From positions 1,054,001 through 1,118,000 of the forward strand of contig NZ_QEKM01000001.1 of the NCBI RefSeq assembly GCF_003096555.1: 64,000 nt of DNA, read 5' to 3'. Position 1 is the first letter of the stretch. Every line of letters begins with the position of its first letter. Of the stretch, positions 26,592-35,296 are shown in pieces. Under the pieces are notes generated by a model. It saw nothing but the letters and a program-made list of their open reading frames with translations. It searched no databases and was not told the DNA's origin. This stretch comes from Simplicispira sp. 125. GTDB taxonomy: Bacteria > Pseudomonadota > Gammaproteobacteria > Burkholderiales > Burkholderiaceae_C. A program made the position numbers and the translations under genes.

Positions 26592-27518
26592 ATGATGCAA
26601 TCGATTTTGGAGCTGCGCCACCTGCGCACCCTGCAGGCGCTGCGCGACAGCGGCAGCCTGGTGCGGGCGGCGCAACTGCTCAACCTCACGCAGTCGGCGC
26701 TGTCGCACCAGGTCAAGCTGCTCGAAGACCGCTACGCTGCGCCGCTGTTCGAGCGCAAATCGGTACCGCCGCAGTTCAGTGCCACAGGCAGCCGCCTGCT
26801 GGCGCTGGCCGACGCGGTGCTGCCGCAGGTCGAAGCGGCCGAGCGCGACGTGGCGCGGCTGCTGACCGGGCGCGGCGGCCAGTTGCGCATTGCGGTCGAA
26901 TGCCACACCTGCTTTGACTGGCTGATGCCGGCCATGGACGCCTTTCGCAGCCGCTGGCCCGAGGTCGAGCTGGACATCGTCTCGGGCTTTCAGGCCGACC
27001 CGGTGGGCCTGCTGCACCAGGACCGTGCCGACGTGGCCATCGTCTCGGAGGTGGATGCTGACGACCCGGTGGTGCAGTTCCACCCGCTGTTTGGTTTTGA
27101 AATCCAGGCGCTGCTGGCCAATGGCCACCCGCTGGTGGCGCGCAGCCACCTGGCGGCGCAGGATTTTGCCGACCAGACCCTCATCACCTACCCGGTGCCC
27201 GACGACATGCTCGACCTGGTGCGCCAGGTGCTGGAGCCCGCCGGCGTGCGCCCGCCGCGCCGCACCACCGAACTGACGGTCGCCATGCTGCAGCTGGTGG
27301 CTAGCGGGCGCGGCGTGGCGGCGCTGCCGGTGTGGGCAGTGCAAAGCTATGTGGAGCGCGGCTACGTCACCGCCCGGCCGATTGGCCCGCACGGCCTGAC
27401 CGGCCGCCTGTACGCCGCGTGCATGCAGCGCACGGCCGAGCGGCCCTGGCTGGCCGATTTCGTCACGGTGACGCGGGAGAGCAGTTTTTTAAGCCTGAAG
27501 GGGGTGGCGCTGCTCTGA
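26592..27518 (+). CDS. metR: LysR-family regulator MetR
   Basis: 308 residues. The N-terminal 'LELRHLRTLQALRDSGSLVRAAQLLNLTQSALSHQVKLLE' matches the MetR-type HTH, with a full substrate-binding domain after it. MetR activates metE with homocysteine as co-inducer. Divergence from metE makes the assignment firm. In the shared region TCAACTTGA and TTATTCAAACGAAAG are candidate half-sites but no perfect MetR palindrome is evident. Confidence 0.93.
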   Translation: MMQSILELRHLRTLQALRDSGSLVRAAQLLNLTQSALSHQVKLLEDRYAAPLFERKSVPPQFSATGSRLLALADAVLPQVEAAERDVARLLTGRGGQLRIAVECHTCFDWLMPAMDAFRSRWPEVELDIVSGFQADPVGLLHQDRADVAIVSEVDADDPVVQFHPLFGFEIQALLANGHPLVARSHLAAQDFADQTLITYPVPDDMLDLVRQVLEPAGVRPPRRTTELTVAMLQLVASGRGVAALPVWAVQSYVERGYVTARPIGPHGLTGRLYAACMQRTAERPWLADFVTVTRESSFLSLKGVALL

Positions 27519-27638
27519 GGAGGCTGTCATCCTTTTTCGCTTGTTGGTGCTGCGGGCTTGGGTTTGGCCTGAATTCTGTAGATACTGGTTTACAAGCTTT
27601 TGATCCACTTTTCTCTTGCGCCAAAGGAGTGACACGCC

Positions 27639-27884
27639 ATGGACAGCAGCATCCACCGCTTTACAGACCTTTTTGCCCAACTGGGCCTGCCGACCGACAA
27701 CGCCGAGATCGGACAGTTTTTGCGCCAGCATTCGCCCCTGGCGGATGACATCACCCTGCCCAATGCCCCGTTCTGGACCACCGCGCAGGCCGCATTTCTG
27801 CGCGACGGGTGGCGCGAAGATGCCGACTGGGCTGAACTGGTTGATCAGCTCAACCTTGCGCTGCGGGCACCGGTACTGGGTTGA
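27639..27884 (+). CDS. DUF2789 family protein
   Basis: 81 residues, 'MDSSIHRFTDLFAQLGLPTDNAEIGQFLRQHSPL' then 'PNAPFWTTAQAAFLRDGWREDADWAELVDQLNLAL', matching DUF2789, small soluble proteins of unknown function found in many gamma- and beta-proteobacteria. AAAGGAG precedes the start. A strong terminator-like copy of the dispersed element follows. Confidence 0.9.
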   Translation: MDSSIHRFTDLFAQLGLPTDNAEIGQFLRQHSPLADDITLPNAPFWTTAQAAFLRDGWREDADWAELVDQLNLALRAPVLG

Positions 27885-27909
27885 TCGCCTGGCTTATCCT
27901 TATGGTTGC

Positions 27910-27965
27910 TATTAAAAAAATAGCTTCTAGCGCTTGTGTATAGGGCGCTAGAAGCTATTTTTGTT
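27910..27965. repeat. Dispersed palindromic element forming a terminator
   Basis: AAAAATAGCTTCTAGCGC (27916-27933) and its perfect complement (27945-27962) around an 11-base loop: an 18-base stem ending in T residues on both strands. It lies between the convergent DUF2789 and MFS genes and should work as a bidirectional terminator. Confidence 0.85.
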
Positions 27966-27995
27966 AGTTTTTTAACAATGCAAAAAATCAAACCC

Positions 27996-29615
27996 TCAAT
28001 GCGCCCCGCCGGCATCCACCGCTGCGCCTGCTGACGCGGGCCGGTGGGTCAGCCAGATGGTGGCGATCAAGGTCAGGAACAGAAATGCGGACGCCAGAAA
28101 GATGTCGTCCACGGCGCGTGTATAGGCCTGCTGGTCGATCAGGCGGTTGACCTGTGCCAGTGCCTGCGGCATGGTCAGCCCCGAAGCGGTCAGGCCGTTG
28201 AGCGTTTGGGCAAAGACACCTTGTCCTTGCACCAGCGTTTCGGTCAGGTGGGCGTGGTGCATGGCGGCGCGGCTTTCCCACAGGGTGGTCGTAATCGATA
28301 CACCCATGGCACCCGCGGTGATGCGTACAAAGTTGCTCAGCCCGGCCGCCGCCGGAATGCGCTCGGGCGGCAGTCCCGAGAGCGTGATGGTGGTCAGCGG
28401 AATGAAAAAGAACGCCATGGCCGCGCCCTGGATCACGGTGGGGATCAGCACCGTCACAAAATCGGTTTCGGTATTGAAACGCGAGCGCATCCACAACACC
28501 AGGGCAAACACAATGAACGCCCCGGTGGCCATGCGGCGGGGGTCCCACTGGCCCACCTTGCGCCCGACGATGGGCGTCAGCAAGATGGCCAGCACCCCCA
28601 CAGGCGCCAGCGCCATACCGGCGGCCGTAGCGGTGTAGCCCATGAACTGCTGCAGCCACAACGGCAGCAGCACCACATTGCCAAAGAACAGGGCATAGGC
28701 CACGGACAGCGACAGCGCGCCAAAAGTGAAGTTGCGGCCCTTGAACAGGCGCAGGTCCACCACCGGGTGCTCGTCGGTCAGCTCCCACACCACGAACACC
28801 GCAAACGCCACCGCTGCAACGATGGCCATGGCCGTGATTTCGCCCGAGGCAAACCAGTCCAACTCTTTGCCCTTGTCGAGCATGAGCTGCAGCGAGCCCA
28901 CCCACAACACCAGCAGGCCCAAACCAACGCTGTCGATGGGCAGCTTGCGTGTGGGGGTTTCGCGTTGCTTGTAGATGGCCCAGGTGAACGCAGCGGCCAG
29001 CAGACCCACGGGAACGTTGATGTAGAAGATCCACGGCCAGGAAATGTTGTCGGTGATCCAGCCGCCCAACAGCGGCCCTACCACCGGGGCGACCAGCGTG
29101 GTCATGCCCCACAGGGCCAGCGCGGTGCCCGCCAGTGCGCGCGGAAAACTCGACAGCAGCAGGGTTTGCGACAGCGGAATCATCGGCCCGGCCACCAGGC
29201 CTTGCAGCACGCGGAAGAACACCAACATCTCCAGCGACGTGGCAAAGCCGCACAGCCAGGAGGTGATGACAAACAGCAGCACGCTCATGCTGAACAGACG
29301 CACGGCGCCAAAACGCTGCGTGAGCCATCCGGTCAGCGGCACCGAGATGGCATTGGCCACGCCAAAGCTGGTGATGACCCAGGTGCCCTGGCCGGGGCTC
29401 ACGCCCAGGTCGCCGGCAATGGCGGGAATGGACACGTTGGCAATCGACGAATCGAGCACGTTCATGAACGTGGCCAGCGACAGCGCCAGCGTGCCCAGCA
29501 GCAGCGTGGAGCCGGTCAGCGGCGGGTGCTGTGCGGGAGGTGTTACAGGCGTTGCGCTGGCAGGCGCCGGGGCACCTGTGGACGCTTGGGGCGCAGCGGG
29601 ACTGGCGGCAGTCAT
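27996..29615 (-). CDS. DHA2-family MFS drug efflux transporter (EmrB type)
   Basis: 539 residues with about 14 membrane helices. The helix-1 segment 'LATFMNVLDSSIANVSIPAIAGDLG' is the DHA2/EmrB signature; 'GWLTQRFGAVRLF' is motif A, and 'PVVGPLLGGWITDNISWPWIFYINVPVG' the helix-5 motif C region. A Pro/Ala-rich cytoplasmic N-terminus of about 33 residues precedes helix 1. It exports hydrophobic drugs by proton antiport through the adjacent membrane-fusion and outer-membrane proteins. It is the last gene of the marR-oprM-emrA-emrB operon, 12 bases after the fusion protein. Confidence 0.94.
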   Translation of the reverse strand: MTAASPAAPQASTGAPAPASATPVTPPAQHPPLTGSTLLLGTLALSLATFMNVLDSSIANVSIPAIAGDLGVSPGQGTWVITSFGVANAISVPLTGWLTQRFGAVRLFSMSVLLFVITSWLCGFATSLEMLVFFRVLQGLVAGPMIPLSQTLLLSSFPRALAGTALALWGMTTLVAPVVGPLLGGWITDNISWPWIFYINVPVGLLAAAFTWAIYKQRETPTRKLPIDSVGLGLLVLWVGSLQLMLDKGKELDWFASGEITAMAIVAAVAFAVFVVWELTDEHPVVDLRLFKGRNFTFGALSLSVAYALFFGNVVLLPLWLQQFMGYTATAAGMALAPVGVLAILLTPIVGRKVGQWDPRRMATGAFIVFALVLWMRSRFNTETDFVTVLIPTVIQGAAMAFFFIPLTTITLSGLPPERIPAAAGLSNFVRITAGAMGVSITTTLWESRAAMHHAHLTETLVQGQGVFAQTLNGLTASGLTMPQALAQVNRLIDQQAYTRAVDDIFLASAFLFLTLIATIWLTHRPASAGAAVDAGGAH

Positions 29616-29627
29616 GCAAATCCTGGC

Positions 29628-30923
29628 TTAACGCACCACGGGCGCGTGCACTGGCGCGGCCGCATGGGCCGTTCCGTGGGCGCGCGCCGTGCGGGCTGCG
29701 CCGGGCGAGGCCATGGCCGCCTTGCGGCCGCCCAGGTTGGCCGCAATGATGTTCGCTACCTCGGCGTCTGCCGCCTGGAGCTGGGCGTCAAACACGGTGG
29801 TGGATGCCACAGGCGCGGTGCGCGGCGTGTCGGAGAGGGTCTTGCCGCTTTGGTCGGCAATGTCCACCTTGACGACCATCGACAGGCCCACGCGCAGCGG
29901 GTGCTCGGCCAGTTCTTTGGGGTCGAGCGCCACGCGCACGGGAACGCGCTGCACCACCTTGATCCAGTTGCCGGTGGCGTTTTGCGCGGGTAGCAGGGCA
30001 AAGGCCGCGCCGGTTCCGGCGCCCAGGCCGGCAATGCGGCCGTGGTAAATCACCTTGTCGCCGTACACATCGGCCTCCAGATCGGCGCTTTGGCCGATGC
30101 GCAGGTTTTGCAGCTGGCTTTCCTTGAAATTGGCGTCCACCCACAAGTCGTTCAGTGCCACCAGCGTCATCATCGGGGCACCGGCTTGCACACGCTGGCC
30201 CACCTGCACGCCGCGCTTGGCGACATAGCCGTCGAGCGGGGCCACCAGTTGGGCGCGCTGCACGGCCAGGTAGGCTTCGCGCACGCGGGCCGAGGCACGC
30301 TGCACGTTCGGGTGCTGCTCGATCGATACGCCCTCGGTCTGCGTCTGGCTGGCGGCCAGTTGTTCTTGCGCGGCCAGCACGGCCGATTGGGCGGCCGCCA
30401 CGCTGCTGCGGGCGGCGGTCAGCTGGGCGTTGGCGTGCTGGAACTCTTCCTTGCCCACGGCGCCGCTGGCCATCAAGGGGGCGCGGCGGTTCACGTCGTC
30501 TTGCAGCCGGGCTGCGTCGGCCTGGGCACGGGCCAGGTCGGCTTTGCGCAGGCTGACCTGCGCTTGCAGGGTGGAGTTGTTGGCAAACAGGGTGCGCACC
30601 TCGCGCACGGTTTGCGCCAGTTGTGCCTCTGCCTGGTCCAGCGCTACACGGGCGTCGGCCGGGTCCAGCGATACCAGCATCTGGCCGGCGTGCACAAAGT
30701 CGGTGTCGTCGGCACCAATGGACACCACGGTGCCGCCCATTTGCGGAGTGATCTGCACCACGTTGCCCGCGACGTAGGCGTTGTCGGTCGATTCAAAGTG
30801 GCGGCCGTTGAACCAGTGCCAGCCGCCCCAGGCGGCGCCAGCCAAGGCTACGGCCACGGCGATCAGGGTCAGGCCACGGCGGCGGGCGGTGTTGGCTTCG
30901 GTGGCGGTCAGGGGTGCGCTCAT
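29628..30923 (-). CDS. HlyD/EmrA-family periplasmic adaptor
   Basis: 431 residues. One N-terminal membrane helix ('GLTLIAVAVALAGAAWGGWHWF', about residues 14-35) anchors a periplasmic part with a split lipoyl domain ('YVAGNVVQITPQMGGTVVSI' and 'QLVAPLDGYVAKRGVQVGQRV') around a long alpha-helical hairpin. It links the EmrB-like pump to the outer-membrane channel. The Ala/His-rich C-terminal tail (residues about 400-431) is dispensable-looking and specific to this protein. Confidence 0.94.
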   Translation of the reverse strand: MSAPLTATEANTARRRGLTLIAVAVALAGAAWGGWHWFNGRHFESTDNAYVAGNVVQITPQMGGTVVSIGADDTDFVHAGQMLVSLDPADARVALDQAEAQLAQTVREVRTLFANNSTLQAQVSLRKADLARAQADAARLQDDVNRRAPLMASGAVGKEEFQHANAQLTAARSSVAAAQSAVLAAQEQLAASQTQTEGVSIEQHPNVQRASARVREAYLAVQRAQLVAPLDGYVAKRGVQVGQRVQAGAPMMTLVALNDLWVDANFKESQLQNLRIGQSADLEADVYGDKVIYHGRIAGLGAGTGAAFALLPAQNATGNWIKVVQRVPVRVALDPKELAEHPLRVGLSMVVKVDIADQSGKTLSDTPRTAPVASTTVFDAQLQAADAEVANIIAANLGGRKAAMASPGAARTARAHGTAHAAAPVHAPVVR

Positions 30924-30977
30924 GGCGGGGTCTTTCGGGGGTTCGGTCTGTGCGGGGTGTTGGGTAGCGCGGCGGTG

Positions 30978-32444
30978 TCAGTGCGCTGCAGTGTGCAAGG
31001 TGGCCGTGTCGTCGGTCCAGCCGCCGCCCAGCGCTTTCATCAACTGCAATTGCGTGTCGATCTGGCGGGCACGCAGGTCCACGGCCAGGCGGCGTTGGGC
31101 CAGGACCTGGCTTTCGGTGCTCAGCACCAACAGGTAGCTGCCCAGGCCTGCGCGGTAGCGTTCCTGGGCAAAGCCGTAGGCTTTTTCGGCGCTGGCGGCG
31201 GTTTCGCGCTGCAGGGCCTGCTGGCGGGTGAGCGACTGCACCGAGGCCAGCGCGTCGCCCGCTTCTTTGACGGCTTCAAGCACGGCGCTGTTGTATTGCG
31301 CAATGGCGGCGTCCTGTTCGGCCTGGCGTCCGCCCAGTTGCGCGCGCAGGCGGCCGCCGTCAAAAAGGGGCAGGCGCAGGGCAGGGCTCACACCCATCTG
31401 ACGCGAGCCAGCGTTGAACAGACTGTCGAGCCCCAGCGCGTTCAAGCCAATAAAGGCGCCGATGTTGATGTTGGGGTAGAACTCGCTGCGCGCGCTGTGC
31501 ACGCCTTGGGTGGCGGCTTCCACGCGCCAGCGGGCGGCCACGACATCAGGGCGGCGGCCCAGCAGGTCGGCGCCCAGCGTGTCGGGCACGGTGAGGGGCT
31601 GCAGTGCGGCCAGCCGGGGCGCCAGCGTGGCCAGCGCATCGGGCGCCTGGGCACTGAGCACGGCCAGTTGGCGGCGTGCGAGGGTGATTTGTTCTTCCAA
31701 TGCCTCGATCTGGGTGCGCGCATCGGGCACGGCCGCCTGGGCCTGGGTCAGTTCGACCTGGCTGTCCAGCCCGGCGGAAACGCGCTCGTGCGTCAGCTTT
31801 TGCTGTTCTTCCCGCTGCGCCAGGGCACGCTGGGCCACGTCGCGCTGCGCTACCAGCCGGGCCAGCGCCACATAGCTGCGCGCTACCTGGGTGGCCAGCA
31901 GGTTGGCAGCGGCGGCCGCATCGGCCTGGGCGGCGCGGGCCTGGCCCAGGGCGGCTTGCAATTCGGCGGCGTGCTGGCCAAAGAAGTCGGGCGCCCACGA
32001 CAACGATGCCTGCAGGTTGCCGCTGTTGTAGGTGTTGCCCGCGACCGGAGCGGGAACCAGCCCATGGGCGGTGTAGCGCTGGCGCGTGGCATCCAGCCCC
32101 AGCGTGGCCTGCGGCCCATTGGCCGCTTCGCGCACCTGGCTCAGTGCCACGGCCTGCTCTAGCCGGGCGCGGCTGATGGCCAGGCTGGGGCTGCCTTGCA
32201 GGGCCTGCGCGACCAGTGCGTCGAGTCGGGTGTCCCCCAGCACCGACCACCACTGCGCTGGCGCTGCGGGTGTGTCGGCTGCGGCGTTCAGCCCTACGGC
32301 TTCGGGCGTGGTTTGGGCCAGGGGTGCATGGCTGGGGCCGGGGCTGGCGCAGCCGCTGGCAAACAGGGCGGCGGCCAAAGCGCTGGCCAGCAGGCTGCTG
32401 CGCAGCGGTGCGGGGCTGCACTGGGGTAATGTGGTGAACGGCAT
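30978..32444 (-). CDS. Outer-membrane efflux lipoprotein (NodT/OprM family)
   Basis: 488 residues. The lipoprotein signal is 'SLLASALAAALFASGCASPGP' with the lipobox cysteine near residue 32. The two repeats of the TolC-like fold are visible ('LVAQALQGSPSLAISRARLEQA' and 'ARWRVEAATQGVHSARSEFYPNI'). It forms the outer-membrane duct of the tripartite pump. The start was placed at ATG 32444 because it opens the signal peptide; the longer frame overlaps marR. Confidence 0.93.
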   Translation of the reverse strand: MPFTTLPQCSPAPLRSSLLASALAAALFASGCASPGPSHAPLAQTTPEAVGLNAAADTPAAPAQWWSVLGDTRLDALVAQALQGSPSLAISRARLEQAVALSQVREAANGPQATLGLDATRQRYTAHGLVPAPVAGNTYNSGNLQASLSWAPDFFGQHAAELQAALGQARAAQADAAAAANLLATQVARSYVALARLVAQRDVAQRALAQREEQQKLTHERVSAGLDSQVELTQAQAAVPDARTQIEALEEQITLARRQLAVLSAQAPDALATLAPRLAALQPLTVPDTLGADLLGRRPDVVAARWRVEAATQGVHSARSEFYPNINIGAFIGLNALGLDSLFNAGSRQMGVSPALRLPLFDGGRLRAQLGGRQAEQDAAIAQYNSAVLEAVKEAGDALASVQSLTRQQALQRETAASAEKAYGFAQERYRAGLGSYLLVLSTESQVLAQRRLAVDLRARQIDTQLQLMKALGGGWTDDTATLHTAAH

Positions 32445-32464
32445 GGGGGAGGAGAGGGGGTGAA

Positions 32465-32965
32465 TCAGGGTTGGCGGTCTGCACTTTGGCGCAGCGCTTC
32501 GCCGTTGGATTGCATGCGGCGCAGCAGGCCCAGCAGTGTTTGCCATTCGTCGCGGGTGAAATCGCTGAGGTGGCCGTTGAGCACATCCGACAGCACGGCC
32601 GGCACCTGCGCAGCCACCTTCTGTCCTTCGGCGGTGAGCGCAAGCTGCACCACGCGACGGTCGGTGGTGGAGCGCTCGCGCACGACCAGGCCCTTGGTTT
32701 CCAGGCGGTCCAGGGCACGGGTCATGGCGGCGGGGTCGTTTTCCAGGTCGCGGGCCAGGCTGGCCACCGTGGTGTCTTTGCAGCGCGAAATCTTGTACAG
32801 CGGGAGCCACTGCGCATAAGTCAGGTCGTGCGTGGCCAGTTGCCCGTCGGCCTGGGTGCGGATCGACGACAGCACCTTGCGCATGAGATAGCCCACGCTG
32901 TCTTCGGGAGACAGATCGGTGGGGTTATAGAACGGGGCGCGCGCGCAAACGGGAGCAGAAGGCAT
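32465..32965 (-). CDS. MarR-family transcriptional regulator
   Basis: 166 residues with a central winged HTH: 'TVASLARDLENDPAAMTRALDRLETKGLVVRERSTTDRRVVQLALTAEG' is the MarR signature including the DRR wing. It is the first gene of the efflux operon, 20 bases before the outer-membrane lipoprotein gene, and should repress the operon until bound by a phenolic or drug ligand. A near-palindromic site 15 bases upstream is its likely operator. Confidence 0.92.
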   Translation of the reverse strand: MPSAPVCARAPFYNPTDLSPEDSVGYLMRKVLSSIRTQADGQLATHDLTYAQWLPLYKISRCKDTTVASLARDLENDPAAMTRALDRLETKGLVVRERSTTDRRVVQLALTAEGQKVAAQVPAVLSDVLNGHLSDFTRDEWQTLLGLLRRMQSNGEALRQSADRQP

Positions 32966-32979
32966 ACCCGCGAATATAG

Positions 32980-32991
32980 TTGACTAGACAA
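32980..32991. promoter_or_regulatory. Candidate MarR operator
   Basis: TTGACTAGACAA, palindromic at 10 of 12 positions, within an AT-rich stretch 15-26 bases upstream of the marR start. Size and AT-rich symmetry fit MarR-family operators. Confidence 0.55.
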
Positions 32992-33202
32992 TTATTGGCG
33001 CGACAAACATCTCAAAAACATCTGGGAAAAGAGGGCTATTGGGGCCCGAAGGCCCGTCCAGTGAAGAGTTGGTGTGGCAGAGCGATTCGAACGCTGCGCG
33101 CAAAGGTCTTGGCGGCTTGCGTTGGTGATTTGGCCGTGGCTGCAGCCAAGTCGAGCCGTAACGAAATCAGGTGCGGTTCCGTGGATCGGCGAAACCTGTG
33201 GA

Positions 33203-33670
33203 TCAGACCAGCAGCACGGTAGCCGCGATGACCGCGAAACCCAGCACGAGGTTGACGGTCACTCCGGTGCGAATGGCCGCCATGGCCTGGCCGCCTGCCG
33301 CCCAGTTTTCTGCAGCAACAGCGCGCTGCAGGCGCTTGAAGAGCGCAAAACGGATATGGCCGAAGATGCCTATCATCACCAGCCCCAGCGTGGCCATGAT
33401 GGTCCACGATATCGGCATGGTGAAGGGGCCACCGATCTGCGATGCCTCGCGCGCTACACGGCCGATCATCCACAGCCCGGTGCCCAGCGTCAGCACCACG
33501 GCGACCAGCACGGCGGCAAAAAAGCGCTGCAGCACGCTGCACATCAGCGCAAGGCGAACGGGGGGCTCCAGCGCCTGGGCCGCAGGGCGCAAAAAGAAAT
33601 GGGCAAATACCATGCCGCCGATCCACACGACGATGGACAGCAGGTGAATCAGTTTGAGGGTGGCGTACAT
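33203..33670 (-). CDS. CopD-like small membrane protein
   Basis: 155 residues with four predicted membrane helices; 'TLKLIHLLSIVVWIGGMVFAHFFLRP' at the N-terminus is typical of the CopD/DUF2269-like membrane family, with the conserved His-Leu-Leu...W-x-GG pattern. Copper handling has been suggested for some relatives; nothing here proves it. It stands alone downstream of the diguanylate cyclase gene. The 213-base gap to marR has no further gene. Confidence 0.8.
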   Translation of the reverse strand: MYATLKLIHLLSIVVWIGGMVFAHFFLRPAAQALEPPVRLALMCSVLQRFFAAVLVAVVLTLGTGLWMIGRVAREASQIGGPFTMPISWTIMATLGLVMIGIFGHIRFALFKRLQRAVAAENWAAGGQAMAAIRTGVTVNLVLGFAVIAATVLLV

Positions 33671-33725
33671 CAGGCAACAGGCGGTTGGGGCAGGTAAAAA
33701 AAGTTCGGCTCTGCGAGAACGCAGG

Positions 33726-35174
33726 TCAGGCGCTGAAACGGGACGCTATGCCAGGGGCTGTTTCCGTCTGGACCTGGTTGCCGCCATTGTGCTTGGAGCG
33801 GTACATGGTGCGGTCGGCATGGTTCAACAGTTCAGCGACGTCCGTGCCGTGCTCGGGGTACACGGCCACGCCAATGCTGGTTTGCATGTGCAGTGACTCG
33901 TCCTTCAAGGAAAAAGGCTGCTGGAAGGCTTCCAGGATTTTGCTCGCCACCTTCGCTGCATGGCGGGACGTGCGGCCGTTTTCGAGCAGCACGACAAACT
34001 CGTCTCCGCCCAAGCGCGCCACGGTGTCTGCGGCGCGTACGCAGGCTTGCAGGCGCTGTGCCACCTGTTGCAGCAGCCGGTCGCCCATGGCGTGGCCCAG
34101 GCTGTCGTTCACGCGCTTGAAGCGGTCGAGATCCACAAACAACAGCGACACCATCGTGCCATCGCGCCGCGCACGGGCCAACGCGGTGTGCAGGCGGTCG
34201 AGCAGCAGGGCGCGGTTGGGCAGATGGGTGAGCATGTCGTGCTGCGCCATGTGCAGCAGGCGTTCGTGCATCTGCTTGCGCTCGATGGCTGCCGCCACCT
34301 GGGTGGAGATGAACTGCAGCAGCTCCTTTTCCTTCTCGGTGTACGAGCCGTTTTCGGTATAGCTTTCCAGTACCAGAATCCCAAGGGTCCCACTGTCGGT
34401 GCGCAAGGGCACGCCCAGCCAGTAAAGGGCATCACTCTGCGGTGCAGGCAAGGTGTGGCGGTTGGCGGGGGTGAGCAAAACAGTGCGGCCTGTGCGCACC
34501 ACCTCGGCACACAATGCGTCGTCTTTCAATGCAATGGTGCCCGGCGCGGCCAGCTGCGTATTGGCATGGTAGGCGTAGCACAGCGTGTTGCTGGCCTGGT
34601 CGTACAGCACCACCGAGAAGTGGGCGGCGCTCAGCAATTGCCCGATGGCCTGGTGGATGCCTTCGTACAGCGACTCCAGACTTTTCGCTGTGTGCGCAAT
34701 CTCCGAGATGGCGTAGATCGCTGCCTGCTTGGATTCGCTTAATTTGCGCTCGGTGATGTCATGCGCCACGGCCAGCCGCAGTTGCCGGTCGGGGAGCCAG
34801 CGCGCCGTCCAGCTGATGTGTGCGATGGAGCCATCCTTGCGCACATAGCGGTTCTCGAACTGCAATTGCAGGTCGCCTTCCATGATGTTTTGCGCCTGGC
34901 TCTGGGTGACGGCCCGGTCATCCGGATGCACCAGGTCGAGCATGCGGCGCCCCACCACTTCGGCCGGTGCGTAGCCAAAGATGCGCTCGAATGCGGGGCT
35001 GACAAACACGATGCGGCTGTCGGCCTGCACCATGCACACGGCGTCCAGCAGCAAGTTGACAACATTCAGCGAAGAAATACTGTGCATGGAGTGAAGTGGG
35101 CGGTCGGAGCTTGCAGTAGGCATGGATGCAAACCATTGTGCCGTGATGGCTCCATCCATGCTTTCCAAGGCCAA
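33726..35174 (-). CDS. Diguanylate cyclase with PAS and GAF domains
   Basis: 482 residues. PAS domain at about 35-145 ('MVQADSRIVFVSPAFERIFGYAPAEVVGRRM'), GAF domain at about 165-310, and GGDEF domain at about 320-475. The catalytic motif is intact ('ARLGGDEFVVLLEN', GGDEF at 389-393) and an RxxD product-inhibition site (RAAD) lies five residues before it, so active, feedback-inhibited cyclic-di-GMP synthesis is expected. No EAL domain and no membrane helix: a cytoplasmic sensor. The exact start is uncertain; a second ATG 17 codons in is possible. Confidence 0.92.
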   Translation of the reverse strand: MALESMDGAITAQWFASMPTASSDRPLHSMHSISSLNVVNLLLDAVCMVQADSRIVFVSPAFERIFGYAPAEVVGRRMLDLVHPDDRAVTQSQAQNIMEGDLQLQFENRYVRKDGSIAHISWTARWLPDRQLRLAVAHDITERKLSESKQAAIYAISEIAHTAKSLESLYEGIHQAIGQLLSAAHFSVVLYDQASNTLCYAYHANTQLAAPGTIALKDDALCAEVVRTGRTVLLTPANRHTLPAPQSDALYWLGVPLRTDSGTLGILVLESYTENGSYTEKEKELLQFISTQVAAAIERKQMHERLLHMAQHDMLTHLPNRALLLDRLHTALARARRDGTMVSLLFVDLDRFKRVNDSLGHAMGDRLLQQVAQRLQACVRAADTVARLGGDEFVVLLENGRTSRHAAKVASKILEAFQQPFSLKDESLHMQTSIGVAVYPEHGTDVAELLNHADRTMYRSKHNGGNQVQTETAPGIASRFSA

Positions 35175-35244
35175 AAGCCCTGGCCATGCGCCCTACAGAA
35201 CCAAGGGCACGCCGCGCGCAGCAACGAAGCATGCACACACGAAT

Positions 35245-35296
35245 ACTATTTAATTAATAGCATATAGCGCTTCACTGGTGGGCTTTTAAGGCTGTT
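35245..35296. repeat. Dispersed palindromic element, diverged copy
   Basis: TAATTAATAGCATATAGCGCTTC ending in TTTTAAGGCTGTTTT (blocks of under 20 bases shared with 47971-48040). It abuts the stop codon of the lyase gene. Confidence 0.6.

Noticed and set aside
24148..26592. Long open frame of 814 codons opposite metE, and similar long frames opposite mmsA, the acyl-CoA dehydrogenase, ligA and the efflux genes
   Set aside because: High-G+C coding sequence leaves the complementary frames free of stops. These frames are rich in His/Gly/Gln/Arg, have no family motifs and overlap genes with clear identity.
33060..33130. tRNA-like stretch (TGGCAGAGCGATTCGAACG) between marR and the CopD-like gene
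   Set aside because: It has a few tRNA-like words but no acceptor stem, anticodon loop or CCA arrangement, so it is not a tRNA gene or clear fragment.
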